64,000 bases of DNA from Candidatus Cloacimonas acidaminovorans str. Evry (GCF_000146065.2 NC_020449.1:558001-622000), one strand, 5' to 3'. Shown: positions 8,462-18,117, counted from the first letter of the stretch. Numbers and translations: made by a program. Notes: generated by a model from the sequence alone, not told the origin.

Positions 8462-8571
8462 GTTTTAACTCACAATTTTTTATTTGGGAAAATATCTATA
8501 GCGCGGTTGGAAGTGAAATAGTTCGTAGATTGCGGCTTTCTGGAAGGCAGGTGAAAATTGTGAGTCAAAAC
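8462..8571. repeat. 110-bp inverted-repeat element, copy A (reverse orientation)
   Basis: It is bounded by GTTTTAACTCACAATTTT at 8462-8479 and AAAATTGTGAGTCAAAAC at 8554-8571. The interior is the reverse complement of the copies at 34851, 35092 and 56857. Its left flank (about 8395-8461) is alignable base for base with the left flank of the copy at 35092, although the interiors run in opposite directions. A short degenerate CTCAACC run follows. Confidence 0.8.
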
Positions 8572-8656
8572 TTTCTCAAAACTTTCTCAACCTTCTCTAT
8601 CCCTTCAACCTTTTTAGCCCCATGCAAAATAAATTAATGGCATGTTGTTTCCAAGC

Positions 8657-8685
8657 TTGACAAAAACATATCTATGCAAATAAAG
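8657..8685 (+). promoter_or_regulatory. Candidate promoter for hutH
   Basis: TTGACA at 8657-8662 is followed after 17 bases by ATAAAG (8680-8685), a poor -10 box. It lies about 60 bases before the chosen hutH start and is the only consensus -35 hexamer in the region. The weak -10 keeps confidence low. Confidence 0.3.
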
Positions 8686-8745
8686 GCACAAAATTGGCAT
8701 TTTTTATGTTTACCAACTTAAAAATTAATGAAAACAGAGGATAAA

Positions 8746-10263
8746 ATGCAGGAAATTATCATTGACGGCAATTCCTTAACTTTAGAGGCAGTGGAACAGG
8801 TTGCTTGCTACAATACCCCCATTCGTCTTTCTGATTCCAGTAAGGAAAAAGTAACTAAATGCCGTGCCTATGTAGATAAAATAATTGAAAGCGGCGAAAT
8901 TGTTTACGGGCTGAATACCGGTTTTGGTAAATTCAGCAATGTAATTATTCCTGAAGAAAACATAGCTGAACTACAATTAAATTTAATTCGCAGTCATTCA
9001 ACCAACATCGGAGAACCCTATTCCGAAGTGCAAACGCGGGCTATAATGCTTTTAAGGATTGCAGTTTTAGCTAAAGGGCATTCCGGAATTCGTTTAGAGA
9101 CATTGGAAACCCTGGTGCAAATGTTGAATAAAGGTATTCAGCCAATAATTCCAATGCGGGGCTCAGTTGGAGCAAGTGGAGATCTTTCTCCGCTTTCACA
9201 TTTGGCATTAGTGCTGATTGGTGAGGGTGAAGCAATTTACAAAGGTGAGCGTCTTCCGGGTGCTTCAGCAATGCAAAAAGCGGGCATAAGCCCTGTCCAA
9301 CTTGCTGCTAAAGAAGGACTTGCTCTTAATAATGGCACTCAAGTTATGACTGCTTTGGGTGTTTTAAACCTTTTGGAAGCGGAGCGTTTATGCCGTTATG
9401 CCGATATCATTGCCGCTATGAGCATAGATGCTTTAAAAGGGACTCCTAAAGCATTTGATGAATTGATTCATAATTTAAGACCACATCCTGGTCAGAAAAT
9501 TTCCGCAAAAAATATCAGAACCCTTTTGGAGGGAAGTCCTTTACGGGAATCTCATCGTAATTGTGGCAATGTTCAAGATGCTTACAGTTTGCGATGCACA
9601 CCTCAAGTTAATGGTGCAGTGAGAGATGCCTGTTCGTATGTGCGAGGCATTTTGGAAATAGAAATAAATTCAGCAACGGATAATCCGCTTATTTTTCCGG
9701 ATGAGGGTAAGGTTATTTCCGGGGGCAATTTTCATGGTGAACCCTTAGCTATCGCGTTGGATACTTTAGGTTTGGCAATTAGTGAACTTGCCTCAATTTC
9801 CGAACGCCGCATTGAACAGATGTTAAATCCTGCTCTTTCACGCGGTCTTTCTCCTTTTTTAGCAACGCGTCCGGGAATTGATTCCGGTTTTATGATTCAG
9901 CAAATGACGGCAGCATCGCTGGTTTCGGAAAATAAAGTGCTGGCTCATCCTGCCTGTGTAGATTCCATTCCCACTTCTGCCAATCAGGAAGATCATATTT
10001 CTATGGGATCAATTTCGGCTATAAAACTTTGCCAAATAGTGCAAAATGTGGCTTCCGTTCTGGGAATTGAATTGCTGATTGCATGTTCTGCACTGGATCA
10101 AAGGCAAATATCTACTTCTCCTGTTTTGGAAAAAGTAAAATCGGCTTTAAGAGAAAATGTTGCTCCTTTACAAGGTGACCGGCTTATGTATCCTGATGTA
10201 AATAAAGCAATTGAGTTGGTTCGTTCCAAGCGTTTGGACGAGATTTGTCCTGAAATTGGTTGA
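8746..10263 (+). CDS. hutH: Histidine ammonia-lyase
   Basis: Catalyses non-oxidative deamination of L-histidine to urocanate and ammonia, the first step of histidine degradation. In this 505-residue protein GSVGASGDLSPLSH near residues 139-152 contains the Ala-Ser-Gly triad that cyclises to the MIO cofactor. VYGLNTGFGKFS carries the conserved active-site Tyr, and SSANQEDHISMG style motifs are present near the end. Length is normal for the family. The ATG at 8746 is preferred because AGAGGA lies five bases upstream; the ATG six codons earlier (8728) has no ribosome-binding site. No hutU, hutI or hutG lies in the window, so urocanate handling must be encoded elsewhere. The next gene follows after 31 bases. 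Confidence 0.95.
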   Translation: MQEIIIDGNSLTLEAVEQVACYNTPIRLSDSSKEKVTKCRAYVDKIIESGEIVYGLNTGFGKFSNVIIPEENIAELQLNLIRSHSTNIGEPYSEVQTRAIMLLRIAVLAKGHSGIRLETLETLVQMLNKGIQPIIPMRGSVGASGDLSPLSHLALVLIGEGEAIYKGERLPGASAMQKAGISPVQLAAKEGLALNNGTQVMTALGVLNLLEAERLCRYADIIAAMSIDALKGTPKAFDELIHNLRPHPGQKISAKNIRTLLEGSPLRESHRNCGNVQDAYSLRCTPQVNGAVRDACSYVRGILEIEINSATDNPLIFPDEGKVISGGNFHGEPLAIALDTLGLAISELASISERRIEQMLNPALSRGLSPFLATRPGIDSGFMIQQMTAASLVSENKVLAHPACVDSIPTSANQEDHISMGSISAIKLCQIVQNVASVLGIELLIACSALDQRQISTSPVLEKVKSALRENVAPLQGDRLMYPDVNKAIELVRSKRLDEICPEIG

Positions 10264-10294
10264 CAAAATTTTGCCGTTTAGGGGCTATTGAACT

Positions 10295-12799
10295 ATGAAA
10301 TTCAGGGATATAATTATCTGTCTGCTTTGCCTTTCCGGCATTTTTGCCTGCGAGGTGAATACTATGTTCAATGCCCGAAATTATTTTAAATCGGCACAAG
10401 CAAGACCTTTAACCAGTAATGGCAGACCTAATGCTCAAGCTATTGATGAATATACGAAAGCGATAAAAAAATGCGGGAAAATTATTTCTACCGATAAAAA
10501 GGGAAAAAGAGTAGAAGAAGCATATTATCTGATGGCAAAATCCCTTTATTATAAAGGCAATAGTGCTTTTCAGGCAAAAGACCAGTTTCAAAACCTTGTT
10601 ATTCGTTTTCCCGATAGTAAATATGTTCCCGAGGCATATATTTATATTGCCAAAATTTTAAGAGAAACGAATCAGCCCAAAGAAGCGGAAAAATTGCTGG
10701 ATGAATTCCTCCGCAATCCCAAATATCGTAAACATCATCCTGAAGCATTATTCGTTTTAGCCGACTTTGCTATTAAGGATAAGGACTTTATTAAAGCTCA
10801 ACATTATCTGGAAAGGATAATTACGGAATTTCCCAAAACAAAAGAATACCGCGAAGCATATTTCCTTTTTGGCAAGAATTATTACGAACAAAAGGATTAC
10901 GATAAATCGCTGGAAGCATTTAAAAAAATGCAAAAAGCGCGCGGTATTGATAAAACTATAAAGCTTGAGGGAACTTATTACATCGGTTTGAACGAACTGG
11001 AACTTGGACAGGCAGAAAAAGCACTAAAGACAGCTAAGGGCTTGATAAAATCGGAATCTCGTCCCGATAAAATTCCTTTTGTCCGTTTGCTGAAGGCAAG
11101 AGCTCAATTTGCTTTGGGTGATACAACCGAGGCGAGAACTGAAATTGAATTCATTACTAAAAATTATCCTCGTACCGAAGGTTCTGCAGGTGCCTATTAT
11201 TACCTGGCAGAATACTATTATTATAATCTGGGTGATATTCCTAAAGCGGTTTTGAACTACAATCGGGTACGTACTGAATTTTCGGGTTCTCCACTTGCTC
11301 AAACGGCTCAAGAAAAAGCGGTTGCCTTAGGATTTGTAGCTCCGCGCACAGGTCTTGACTGTGAAACAGGACTTTCTCAATTTTTGGATTATCATTACCA
11401 GGCGGCGGAAAGTTTTTTGAATGTCCTTTCTTTGCCCGATTCTGCTATTGCCCATTACCAACTTGTTATTTCTCCAAAAGATACTTTAATTGTCAGACGC
11501 GATTCTTTACAGACGGCAATAAACAGAAATAATGCTATTCTGGATTCGCTTAGAGCGCTTTTACCGCCACCGGAAATTCTTGCAATAGACAGTTTAGGAC
11601 TTTTAGAACAGGCGGAACTTCCAGTGACACAAACAGATATAACATCCGAATCTGCTTTTGCTGATACCCTATCTGAAACAATTATCAGTAGTCCAGATAG
11701 TTTGCAAACCTTTGCAGATACATTACAAATAACGGAATTAGAACTTCCTGTAGCGGATAGTTTATTTGTGGCAGAGACAATTTCTGAGGGCGATACCTTA
11801 GCTACTGAAGAAGAAAAAACTAAAGATAAAGGTCTTCCAGATTCCTCTTTGGCAGAAGAAAAAAAGGAATTATCTCCTCCGCTTACTGAAACAACAGAGC
11901 CAGATTCTTTAACTTTGGTAATTGCTCAACGCATTCAAGACCTGGAAAAGGAAAACGCAAGATACAACCAGCGACTGGAAAAACTGGAAGAAATTATTGA
12001 GCGTTTTGAAAGTGAAATAATTCCTTTCTGTATGTTTGCTATGGGTTCTATCTATCATAATCGTTCTCCTGAAAGTCCTGAAAATAATGAAATTATGGCT
12101 AAAATGCAGGAAGAATATCCGGAAAATAAATTTACCAAAGCCCTTTATGCTCTGCAGAATAATTTGCCGGTGCGGTTAATTGACCCCAAAGAAGAAAGGG
12201 AAGAACAGCTTTTAGATATGTATTTTGAGCAAATTTACACTGCTCCTGATTCCGCTCTTGCCGGTTTACAGGAACTTACAAACTCTCCCTACCATAAAAT
12301 TAAGCTGGCTGCCAATTACCGTTTGGGCTGGTATTACGGTTTTGAACAAATTGATACTCTGCTTGCAAAGCCCTATTTGAAAGCTGTTTTGGACGAACCT
12401 GAAGCAGGCGAATATGCTGTTGTTGCCCGTAGATTCTTTGATGGCAATAAGTTCCTTCTGCGAGGTTCATTTCCTGTTGTTATTCCTCAAACTGATACTA
12501 CTGTAGTTGATTCCACTGGAGTTGATATAGAAGAAAGCATTAAGGAATGGTCTTTTCCTGCTCCTGCAGAAATTTATGAGACCCTGCCGGACAGCTTGAA
12601 AATTTATAGTGGCATTCCTATGCTGATGGATTCTTTGGTAAAAGCTGTTTCTCCACCTGAAGACACGACGGAAGAGAAAAACACATCTCCCGAAATGGAA
12701 ACGGCGGATGATAATATTCCCACACCGGAAAATAATCCTGTTCCTGCGTTACCGGAAGAGCTAATTCCGGAAAAAAAAGAGGAACTGCCACTTGAATGA
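10295..12799 (+). CDS. TPR-repeat outer-membrane lipoprotein
   Basis: An 834-residue predicted lipoprotein. The N-terminus has a hydrophobic signal with a lipobox ending at Cys19 (LSGIFAC). Residues about 60-340 are consecutive tetratricopeptide repeats (for example AYYLMAKSLYYKGN, ALFVLADFAIKDKDF, AYFLFGKNYYEQKDY), with BamD/YbgF-like spacing. Residues about 430-550 are acidic and low in complexity (many Asp-Ser-Leu and Glu). A coiled coil follows at about 545-570, then further helical repeats, and the C-terminus is Pro/Glu-rich. It is probably a periplasmic scaffold for envelope assembly; BamD itself is much shorter, so this is not a simple orthologue. The end overlaps the next start by four bases. 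Confidence 0.75.
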   Translation: MKFRDIIICLLCLSGIFACEVNTMFNARNYFKSAQARPLTSNGRPNAQAIDEYTKAIKKCGKIISTDKKGKRVEEAYYLMAKSLYYKGNSAFQAKDQFQNLVIRFPDSKYVPEAYIYIAKILRETNQPKEAEKLLDEFLRNPKYRKHHPEALFVLADFAIKDKDFIKAQHYLERIITEFPKTKEYREAYFLFGKNYYEQKDYDKSLEAFKKMQKARGIDKTIKLEGTYYIGLNELELGQAEKALKTAKGLIKSESRPDKIPFVRLLKARAQFALGDTTEARTEIEFITKNYPRTEGSAGAYYYLAEYYYYNLGDIPKAVLNYNRVRTEFSGSPLAQTAQEKAVALGFVAPRTGLDCETGLSQFLDYHYQAAESFLNVLSLPDSAIAHYQLVISPKDTLIVRRDSLQTAINRNNAILDSLRALLPPPEILAIDSLGLLEQAELPVTQTDITSESAFADTLSETIISSPDSLQTFADTLQITELELPVADSLFVAETISEGDTLATEEEKTKDKGLPDSSLAEEKKELSPPLTETTEPDSLTLVIAQRIQDLEKENARYNQRLEKLEEIIERFESEIIPFCMFAMGSIYHNRSPESPENNEIMAKMQEEYPENKFTKALYALQNNLPVRLIDPKEEREEQLLDMYFEQIYTAPDSALAGLQELTNSPYHKIKLAANYRLGWYYGFEQIDTLLAKPYLKAVLDEPEAGEYAVVARRFFDGNKFLLRGSFPVVIPQTDTTVVDSTGVDIEESIKEWSFPAPAEIYETLPDSLKIYSGIPMLMDSLVKAVSPPEDTTEEKNTSPEMETADDNIPTPENNPVPALPEELIPEKKEELPLE

Positions 12800-13434
12800 A
12801 GTGGTTGAATCATCCCCTTTCGGGACAGCATTTCTATCTAAAATCAGCTGTTTTTTTAACCGGGCTGGCTATCGGACTGGATTCTTCCCTGCGTCAGCTT
12901 TTAATACAGTTGGTATTGATTTTGGCTATTCTGATTTTTGAGCCGAAGCTATATCTTTCTCTGCTCAATGCCTTGAAAAAATTGCTGCCTTTTTTTGCCG
13001 GTTATTGGGTTTTTGCTACTCTTTTTGGTCAGGAATTTCTTACTACCGTGTTTTTCAGTGTCCAAATTTTATATCTGATAGCTGTTACGGTTTATGTGTT
13101 GGGAAATGTGAAAATGGAACAGATAGCAAGCCAAAGCAGATGGCTAAGAAAATGGAAACCGGTAAATTCATTGTTCTATTATCTCTTTGCTACAGTATTC
13201 TTTACCAGGTCTTTCTTTGCCGAATACAAGAAGATGAAATTGGTTAAAGAAAACAATTTTTCCCTGGCTCAACTTTCGGATGTTTTAGCAAATGTATCTG
13301 CACTCTCCCCTCAAATTAGCAATTCAGTTACCAATCTGCTAACATTTGAAGGGGAAGAAAAAAACAGCAATCCTCAAGCTAACTATTTGGGTATTTTCTT
13401 CTTAGCCCTATTAGTTATAGTGCACGGCTTATAA
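12796..13434 (+). CDS. Hypothetical integral membrane protein, weakly EcfT-like
   Basis: A 212-residue protein with about four or five hydrophobic segments (near residues 15-48, 63-100, 120-140 and 195-212). I recognise no firm family. In Firmicutes the energy-coupling-factor transmembrane component EcfT often directly precedes truA, as this gene does (gap 11 bases to the truA ATG), and the length is near the lower limit for EcfT. The usual Ala-Arg-Gly coupling motifs are not seen and no EcfA ATPase is nearby, so this remains a suggestion. The start overlaps the TPR lipoprotein stop by four bases, showing co-translation. Confidence 0.55.
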   Translation: MKWLNHPLSGQHFYLKSAVFLTGLAIGLDSSLRQLLIQLVLILAILIFEPKLYLSLLNALKKLLPFFAGYWVFATLFGQEFLTTVFFSVQILYLIAVTVYVLGNVKMEQIASQSRWLRKWKPVNSLFYYLFATVFFTRSFFAEYKKMKLVKENNFSLAQLSDVLANVSALSPQISNSVTNLLTFEGEEKNSNPQANYLGIFFLALLVIVHGL

Positions 13435-13445
13435 AAAGGTTGGCT

Positions 13446-14264
13446 ATGGCAAGATACTTAATAAAAATATGTTATGATGGCACGGGTTATTGCGGATGGC
13501 AAAAACAGAAAAACGGACTTGCCATTCAGGAAGTTATGGAAAAAATGCTGGAGATATTTGCCGGTAAAAAAACCTCCCTAATTGCTGCTGGAAGAACCGA
13601 TGCAGGAGTTCATTCTTTAGGCCAATATGCTCATTTTGATTATAGTGGTTCAATGCAGGAAAAGCAATTGTTTTTGGCTTTTAACAGATATTTGCCTGAT
13701 TCTATTAAAGTGCTGGAAATAATGAAAGTTAGCCCTTGTTTAAATGCTCGTTACCAGGCTTATGAACGCAGTTATCGCTATCGTTTGGCTAAAGAAAAAA
13801 CACCTTTTAACAGAAATTACAGCGGTTTCTTTCCCCACTTGCATTTAAACCTGGAGAAAATGCAATCTGCTGTACAATACCTTTTAGGAAAACACGATTT
13901 TTCCACATTCGGGAAAAGCAATCCGGAAGTTCCCAATCGTATTTGTGAACTTAAACACATAAGTATAAGCGAAACGGAACGCTATTTTGTTTTTGATTTT
14001 ACAGCTGACCGCTTTTTGCATAATATGGTTCGGAGAATTGTAGGAACTTTGGCTAATATATCACATTTGCATTTGCCTCCGGAAACGGTTCTGGAAATAT
14101 TGGAGAATAGATGCCCTCGCCAAAATTTAGTGATCACTGCTCCTGCATCAGGACTTTACCTGATGGATGTTAAATATCCGGCAAAGTTTCTTGACGAATC
14201 TTACAATCCTAATTTTGAGGAAAATGGGATGGTAAATACCCCTTTGCTACATTCAATAAAATAA
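13446..14264 (+). CDS. truA: tRNA pseudouridine(38-40) synthase
   Basis: Isomerises uridine to pseudouridine at positions 38-40 of the tRNA anticodon stem-loop. The 272-residue protein has the family N-terminus (YLIKICYDGTGYCGWQKQ) and the catalytic Asp in GRTDAGVHSLGQ at about residues 50-61. It also has YRYRLA and FLHNMVRRIVGTL typical of TruA. Length is normal. ATG at 13446 is chosen because AGGT lies five bases upstream; a TTG two codons earlier is less likely. It sits between a membrane-protein gene and hisS in one + strand run. Confidence 0.95.
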   Translation: MARYLIKICYDGTGYCGWQKQKNGLAIQEVMEKMLEIFAGKKTSLIAAGRTDAGVHSLGQYAHFDYSGSMQEKQLFLAFNRYLPDSIKVLEIMKVSPCLNARYQAYERSYRYRLAKEKTPFNRNYSGFFPHLHLNLEKMQSAVQYLLGKHDFSTFGKSNPEVPNRICELKHISISETERYFVFDFTADRFLHNMVRRIVGTLANISHLHLPPETVLEILENRCPRQNLVITAPASGLYLMDVKYPAKFLDESYNPNFEENGMVNTPLLHSIK

Positions 14265-14283
14265 AAGGAAGAGGAAAATAAAA

Positions 14284-15543
14284 ATGAAATACAATATCCC
14301 GCGCGGAACTTTTGATATTCTGCCTGAAGACAGCTATAAATGGCAATTTTTACAGGATAGCTTTCGTAAAATGGCAACTTGTTTTGGCTATGAAGAAATA
14401 ACTACTCCCATTTTTGAGGTAGCTGAACTCTTTGAACGCAGTTCCGGAGAAAGCTCTGATGTTGTCCAAAAAGAAATGTATCGTTTTCAGGATAAAAAAG
14501 GTAGGGAATTTGCTTTGCGTCCTGAAGGCACCGCTCCTGTAGTTCGTAGCTATGTAGAAAATCATCTGGATAAACTTTCTTCCCGCACAAAATTATTTTA
14601 TTTGGGACCTATGTTTCGTTACGATCGTCCTCAGGCAGGAAGATATCGTCAATTTTATCAATACGGAATAGAATTTATCGGCAGTAACAATCCTTATTAC
14701 GATGCAGAAGTGATAGCAGTTGCTTTTTTGTGGCTTAATAAATTGGGTTTGAATAACTTGCGTTTGGAAATTAATAGTGTGGGCTGTCCTGATTGTTCTG
14801 CTGTTTATGATAAGGCATTGCAGGAATATTATAGACCTTTTTTGCCCAAATTATGCCCTGATTGTGTGAAACGGTTGGAAACAAATCCCCGTCGTTTACT
14901 GGATTGCAAAGTTCCTTCCTGTATAGAATTTAGAAAGAATGCACCTTCGCAAATGGATTATCTGGATGAGCCCTGTAAGAAACATTTTTCTGCAGTTTGT
15001 GACTACTTGCAAGCTATGAATATTCCTTATACCATCAATCCAAGAATAGTGCGCGGACTGGATTATTATACAAACACCGCTTTTGAAATTATCTATGAGG
15101 GCTTGGGCGCACAAAATTCCCTCGTTGGAGGTGGAAGATACAATGGTTTAGTTGAACAGATTGGAGGGAAAAGTATTCCTGCTATTGGTTTTGCCGGTGG
15201 TTTTGAACGCCTTCTTCTGGCTTTAGAAGAAGAGAAAATAGAACTTATACCACCTTCTAAACCGGATGCTTATCTTGTTTGCGTTGGAGACAATACGCGT
15301 CTGCAAATTCTGCCTTATCTGAATGCCCTAAGAACTAAAGGACTTATTGTGGATTACGATCCCGATAAAAGCTCTCTGAAAGCCCAATTAAAATCCGCTG
15401 CCTCCAGTGGAGCAAAATATGCTATAATCATCGGGGAAAATGAACTTGCCACTAAAACAGTGAACCTTAAAAACCTGCAAACCGGTGAACAAATAGCTAT
15501 TCCGATGGATGAGGAATACACTATCAACAAAATGAAGAATTAA
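14284..15543 (+). CDS. hisS: Histidyl-tRNA synthetase
   Basis: Charges tRNA-His with histidine using ATP. The 419-residue protein shows class II motif 1 near the N-terminus, and motif 2 region LRPEGTAPVVRSY with FRYDRPQAGRYRQFYQ. It also has the histidine-specific RGLDYYTNTAFEI and motif 3 (IGFAGGFERLLLAL), followed by an anticodon-binding domain of about 95 residues. Length is standard. A purine-rich run (GGAAGAGGAAAAT) precedes the ATG. It ends just before a large inverted repeat shared with the convergent pgm gene. Confidence 0.97.
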   Translation: MKYNIPRGTFDILPEDSYKWQFLQDSFRKMATCFGYEEITTPIFEVAELFERSSGESSDVVQKEMYRFQDKKGREFALRPEGTAPVVRSYVENHLDKLSSRTKLFYLGPMFRYDRPQAGRYRQFYQYGIEFIGSNNPYYDAEVIAVAFLWLNKLGLNNLRLEINSVGCPDCSAVYDKALQEYYRPFLPKLCPDCVKRLETNPRRLLDCKVPSCIEFRKNAPSQMDYLDEPCKKHFSAVCDYLQAMNIPYTINPRIVRGLDYYTNTAFEIIYEGLGAQNSLVGGGRYNGLVEQIGGKSIPAIGFAGGFERLLLALEEEKIELIPPSKPDAYLVCVGDNTRLQILPYLNALRTKGLIVDYDPDKSSLKAQLKSAASSGAKYAIIIGENELATKTVNLKNLQTGEQIAIPMDEEYTINKMKN

Positions 15544-15544
15544 A

Positions 15545-15634
15545 TGGGTTGCCGAATTCCGATTCGGCAAATGCCGTTAGGCATACTTTTTTAGCGGACT
15601 TTAACCTCTTTGGCAAATCGGAATTTGCCAACCC
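15545..15634. terminator. Large inverted repeat between convergent hisS and pgm, probable bidirectional terminator
   Basis: The two halves, GGGTTGCCGAATTCCGATT at 15546-15564 and its inverted near-copy at about 15611-15635, can pair as a long hairpin. Inside, TGCCGTTAGGCA (15572-15583) is followed by ACTTTTTT, a compact Rho-independent terminator reading + for hisS. The whole region fills the 92-base gap between the two stop codons. Confidence 0.6.
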
Positions 15635-15635
15635 C

Positions 15636-16988
15636 TTACAGGTATTTGTTGATTTTGGATTCTATCAGGTTCTTTATTTCGTTCATTCTACTTTCGGTTA
15701 ATGCTTCATAACGGGTAACAATTACAGGTGTGGTATTAGAAGCACGAATTAAACCCCAGCCATCAGGAAAAGTTATTCTGGCACCATCAATATCATTAAC
15801 ATCATAGCCCTCTTTTTGGAATTCTTCACAGACCTTTGCTACTACCTCAAACTTTTTCTCATCGGGACAATTGGTATGCAGTTCAGGAGTATTATAAAGT
15901 TTTGGCTGATCCGCTAAAAAAGTGCTGACCGGATTATGAGTTTGAGAAACAATTTCTACAAAACGGCAACTGACATAAATGGCATCATCAAAACCCAAAT
16001 ATCTATCTGCCAAAAAGATATGTCCACTCATTTCACCGGCAAATTCCACTCCCATTTCTTTCATAAACATTTTGATATTGGCATGGCCTGTTTTATACAT
16101 AATCGGTTCTCCGCCATACTTTTTGATGTCATTAAACAGATTCATACTGCATTTTACATCTGCAATAATCTTTTTCCCGGGGTTATGCTTCAAATAATCC
16201 CTGGCTAAAATATTCAGTATTTGGTCACCTAACAATAGTTTACCTTGTTCATCAATAACTCCGATTCTATCTGCATCACCATCCAAACCAATTCCAAGTT
16301 CATATTTATTATCAACCACTGCCTTAGAAAGCGCTTCCATATTTTTTGCTATTGTAGGATCGGGATGATGATTGGGAAAATCACCATCGGGCTCACAAAA
16401 CATATCTATCACCTCACAACCCAAAAGACGCAAAATGGTAGTTAAATAAGGACCCCCAACTCCATTTCCTCCATCTACAATCACTTTTACCGGACGCTGA
16501 AGTTTGATACCATTAACGATATAGTCAATGTAAACATTGCCTATTTCGTTGTTTTTTACCAACTTTCCATTGCCAGTGGCAAAATCACCCTTTTGAATGA
16601 TTTGTAGCACCTTTTGCAGTTCATCGGCATAAACACTGCTCAAGCCAAGATTTAATTTACAACCATTGTATTGAGAAGGATTATGACTTGCCGTAACCAT
16701 TGCTCCTCCATCACTTTGCAGTTTCCAGATGGAAAAATACAAAACCGGAGTAGGAACAATGCCTAAGTCAATAATATCACAACCGGTTTCCAAAGCACCT
16801 TTGCTAAAAGCATTCATAAAAAGGGGAGTGGAATGTCTGGCATCTCCACCTAAGACAATACTTTTCAGACCCTTATTTCGCAAGTAGGTTCCAAAGCCCT
16901 TGCCAATCAGGTAATATGATTCTTCATTCAGTTCTTCATTTACAATACCACGAATGTCGTATTGACGAAAGATTTCCGGTTTTATCAT
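15636..16988 (-). CDS. Phosphomannomutase/phosphoglucomutase
   Basis: Interconverts hexose 1- and 6-phosphates. The 450-residue protein has the phosphoserine active-site loop TASHNPSQYNG (Ser101) and the metal-binding DGDADRIG near residue 240. It also has the sugar-binding GEMSGHIF and the phosphate-binding RASNTTPVIV near the C-terminus. These fit the bacterial PMM/PGM type (AlgC/ManB-like); sugar preference cannot be read from the sequence. AAGGAG lies seven bases before the ATG. It is the last gene of a minus-strand operon, 14 bases after rdgB, and converges on hisS. Confidence 0.92.
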   Translation of the reverse strand: MIKPEIFRQYDIRGIVNEELNEESYYLIGKGFGTYLRNKGLKSIVLGGDARHSTPLFMNAFSKGALETGCDIIDLGIVPTPVLYFSIWKLQSDGGAMVTASHNPSQYNGCKLNLGLSSVYADELQKVLQIIQKGDFATGNGKLVKNNEIGNVYIDYIVNGIKLQRPVKVIVDGGNGVGGPYLTTILRLLGCEVIDMFCEPDGDFPNHHPDPTIAKNMEALSKAVVDNKYELGIGLDGDADRIGVIDEQGKLLLGDQILNILARDYLKHNPGKKIIADVKCSMNLFNDIKKYGGEPIMYKTGHANIKMFMKEMGVEFAGEMSGHIFLADRYLGFDDAIYVSCRFVEIVSQTHNPVSTFLADQPKLYNTPELHTNCPDEKKFEVVAKVCEEFQKEGYDVNDIDGARITFPDGWGLIRASNTTPVIVTRYEALTESRMNEIKNLIESKINKYL

Positions 16989-17002
16989 TGATAACTCCTT
17001 TT

Positions 17003-17593
17003 TCAGTTATTGATTATCTTTTGCAGGATAGGGATAAGAGATTTTATTGCTAAAGCACGATGGGAAAGGCGGTTTTTTTCATCCGCATTCATTTCAGCGT
17101 AGGTTTTACCATTTACAGCAAAAATGCTGTCATAACCAAAACCGTTGTTGCCACGCTCTTCTGTTGTTATTTCACCCTCTAATCTACCTTCTGTAACAGC
17201 AATAATGCCATCAGGAGCTGATAAAGCAACTGCTGTTTTAAAATATGCTTTCCGATTTTGTATGTTTTGTAGAAGCCGTAACACCTTTTGCCTATTATCA
17301 GAATAGCTGCAGGAATTTCCCGCAAAACGAGCTGACATAATTCCTGGTGCCTCATTTAAGGCCTCAATAAAAAGTCCTGTATCATCTGCCAAAGTAATTA
17401 GACCGCTATATTTTGCTGCTTCCAATGCTTTTTTCATTGCATTTTTTTGCAAGGTCTCCTGATCTTCCTCTGTAGGATAAAATCCGGGCAGTTCACGCAA
17501 AAAATACAAACGGAGCTTTAAGGGATTTACCAATTCCTCCAATTCTTTCAGCTTATCAGGATTGTGAGTGGCAATTAATATGTCCCGCATCAT
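17003..17593 (-). CDS. rdgB: XTP/dITP pyrophosphatase
   Basis: Hydrolyses deaminated purine triphosphates (XTP, dITP) to monophosphates, which keeps them out of DNA and RNA. The 196-residue protein starts with the HAM1-family nucleotide-binding ILIATHNPDKLKE. It contains ADDTGLFIEALNEAPGIMSARF and EERGNNGFGYDSIF, all diagnostic. Length is normal. Its start overlaps the upstream gene's stop by four bases (ATGA), indicating translational coupling. Confidence 0.95.
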   Translation of the reverse strand: MMRDILIATHNPDKLKELEELVNPLKLRLYFLRELPGFYPTEEDQETLQKNAMKKALEAAKYSGLITLADDTGLFIEALNEAPGIMSARFAGNSCSYSDNRQKVLRLLQNIQNRKAYFKTAVALSAPDGIIAVTEGRLEGEITTEERGNNGFGYDSIFAVNGKTYAEMNADEKNRLSHRALAIKSLIPILQKIINN

Positions 17594-18117
17594 AAGCGTT
17601 TTAGCACATTTTTGATTTTCTGCAGTAGGTGTTTATCCAAAAATTGTTCTGCCACAGCGGTAATCTTTTTTAAGTGTTCCAAAACTTCACCTTCGCCACT
17701 CCAGTTATCAGAAAGAATTTTGGGGTCAATTTCATTCAAAATCATATTGAGCGCCATCACAACAAGCACTAAATCATCTACCAGACCAATCACGGGAATA
17801 AAATCCGGAATAAGATCAACCGGCATCATAACATAGGCAATAACTCCGCCCATAATCATTTTTTGTTTTACAGGGACTCGTTTATCCAGTGCCAAACGAC
17901 AAACTAAAATGAAGAAATCCGGTAACAGGAAAACATATTCACCCAATTTTCCACCCAGGGAACCTAATTGTTCTTTTGTCCAACCCCTAACTTTTTGTCT
18001 CAGGTTCTCATAAAATTTCAGTTTGGTGGAATCAATGTCGTCAATTATTTTGTCTTTAATCTTTTCCTGTTCTTCGGCAGGGATTTCTCTGCCTTCAATC
18101 ACATCGTCATCTTTCAT
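17590..18117 (-). CDS. YkvA-like DUF1232 membrane protein
   Basis: A 175-residue protein with the DUF1232 signature: VPVKQKMIMGGVIAYVMMP at about 79-97, then VDLIPDFIPVIGLVDDLVL, which probably forms membrane-inserted helices. The N-terminal 60 residues are charged and helical. The biochemical role of the family is unknown. GGAGG lies about six bases before the ATG, and the gene heads the operon ykvA-like, rdgB, pgm. Confidence 0.85.
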   Translation of the reverse strand: MKDDDVIEGREIPAEEQEKIKDKIIDDIDSTKLKFYENLRQKVRGWTKEQLGSLGGKLGEYVFLLPDFFILVCRLALDKRVPVKQKMIMGGVIAYVMMPVDLIPDFIPVIGLVDDLVLVVMALNMILNEIDPKILSDNWSGEGEVLEHLKKITAVAEQFLDKHLLQKIKNVLKRL

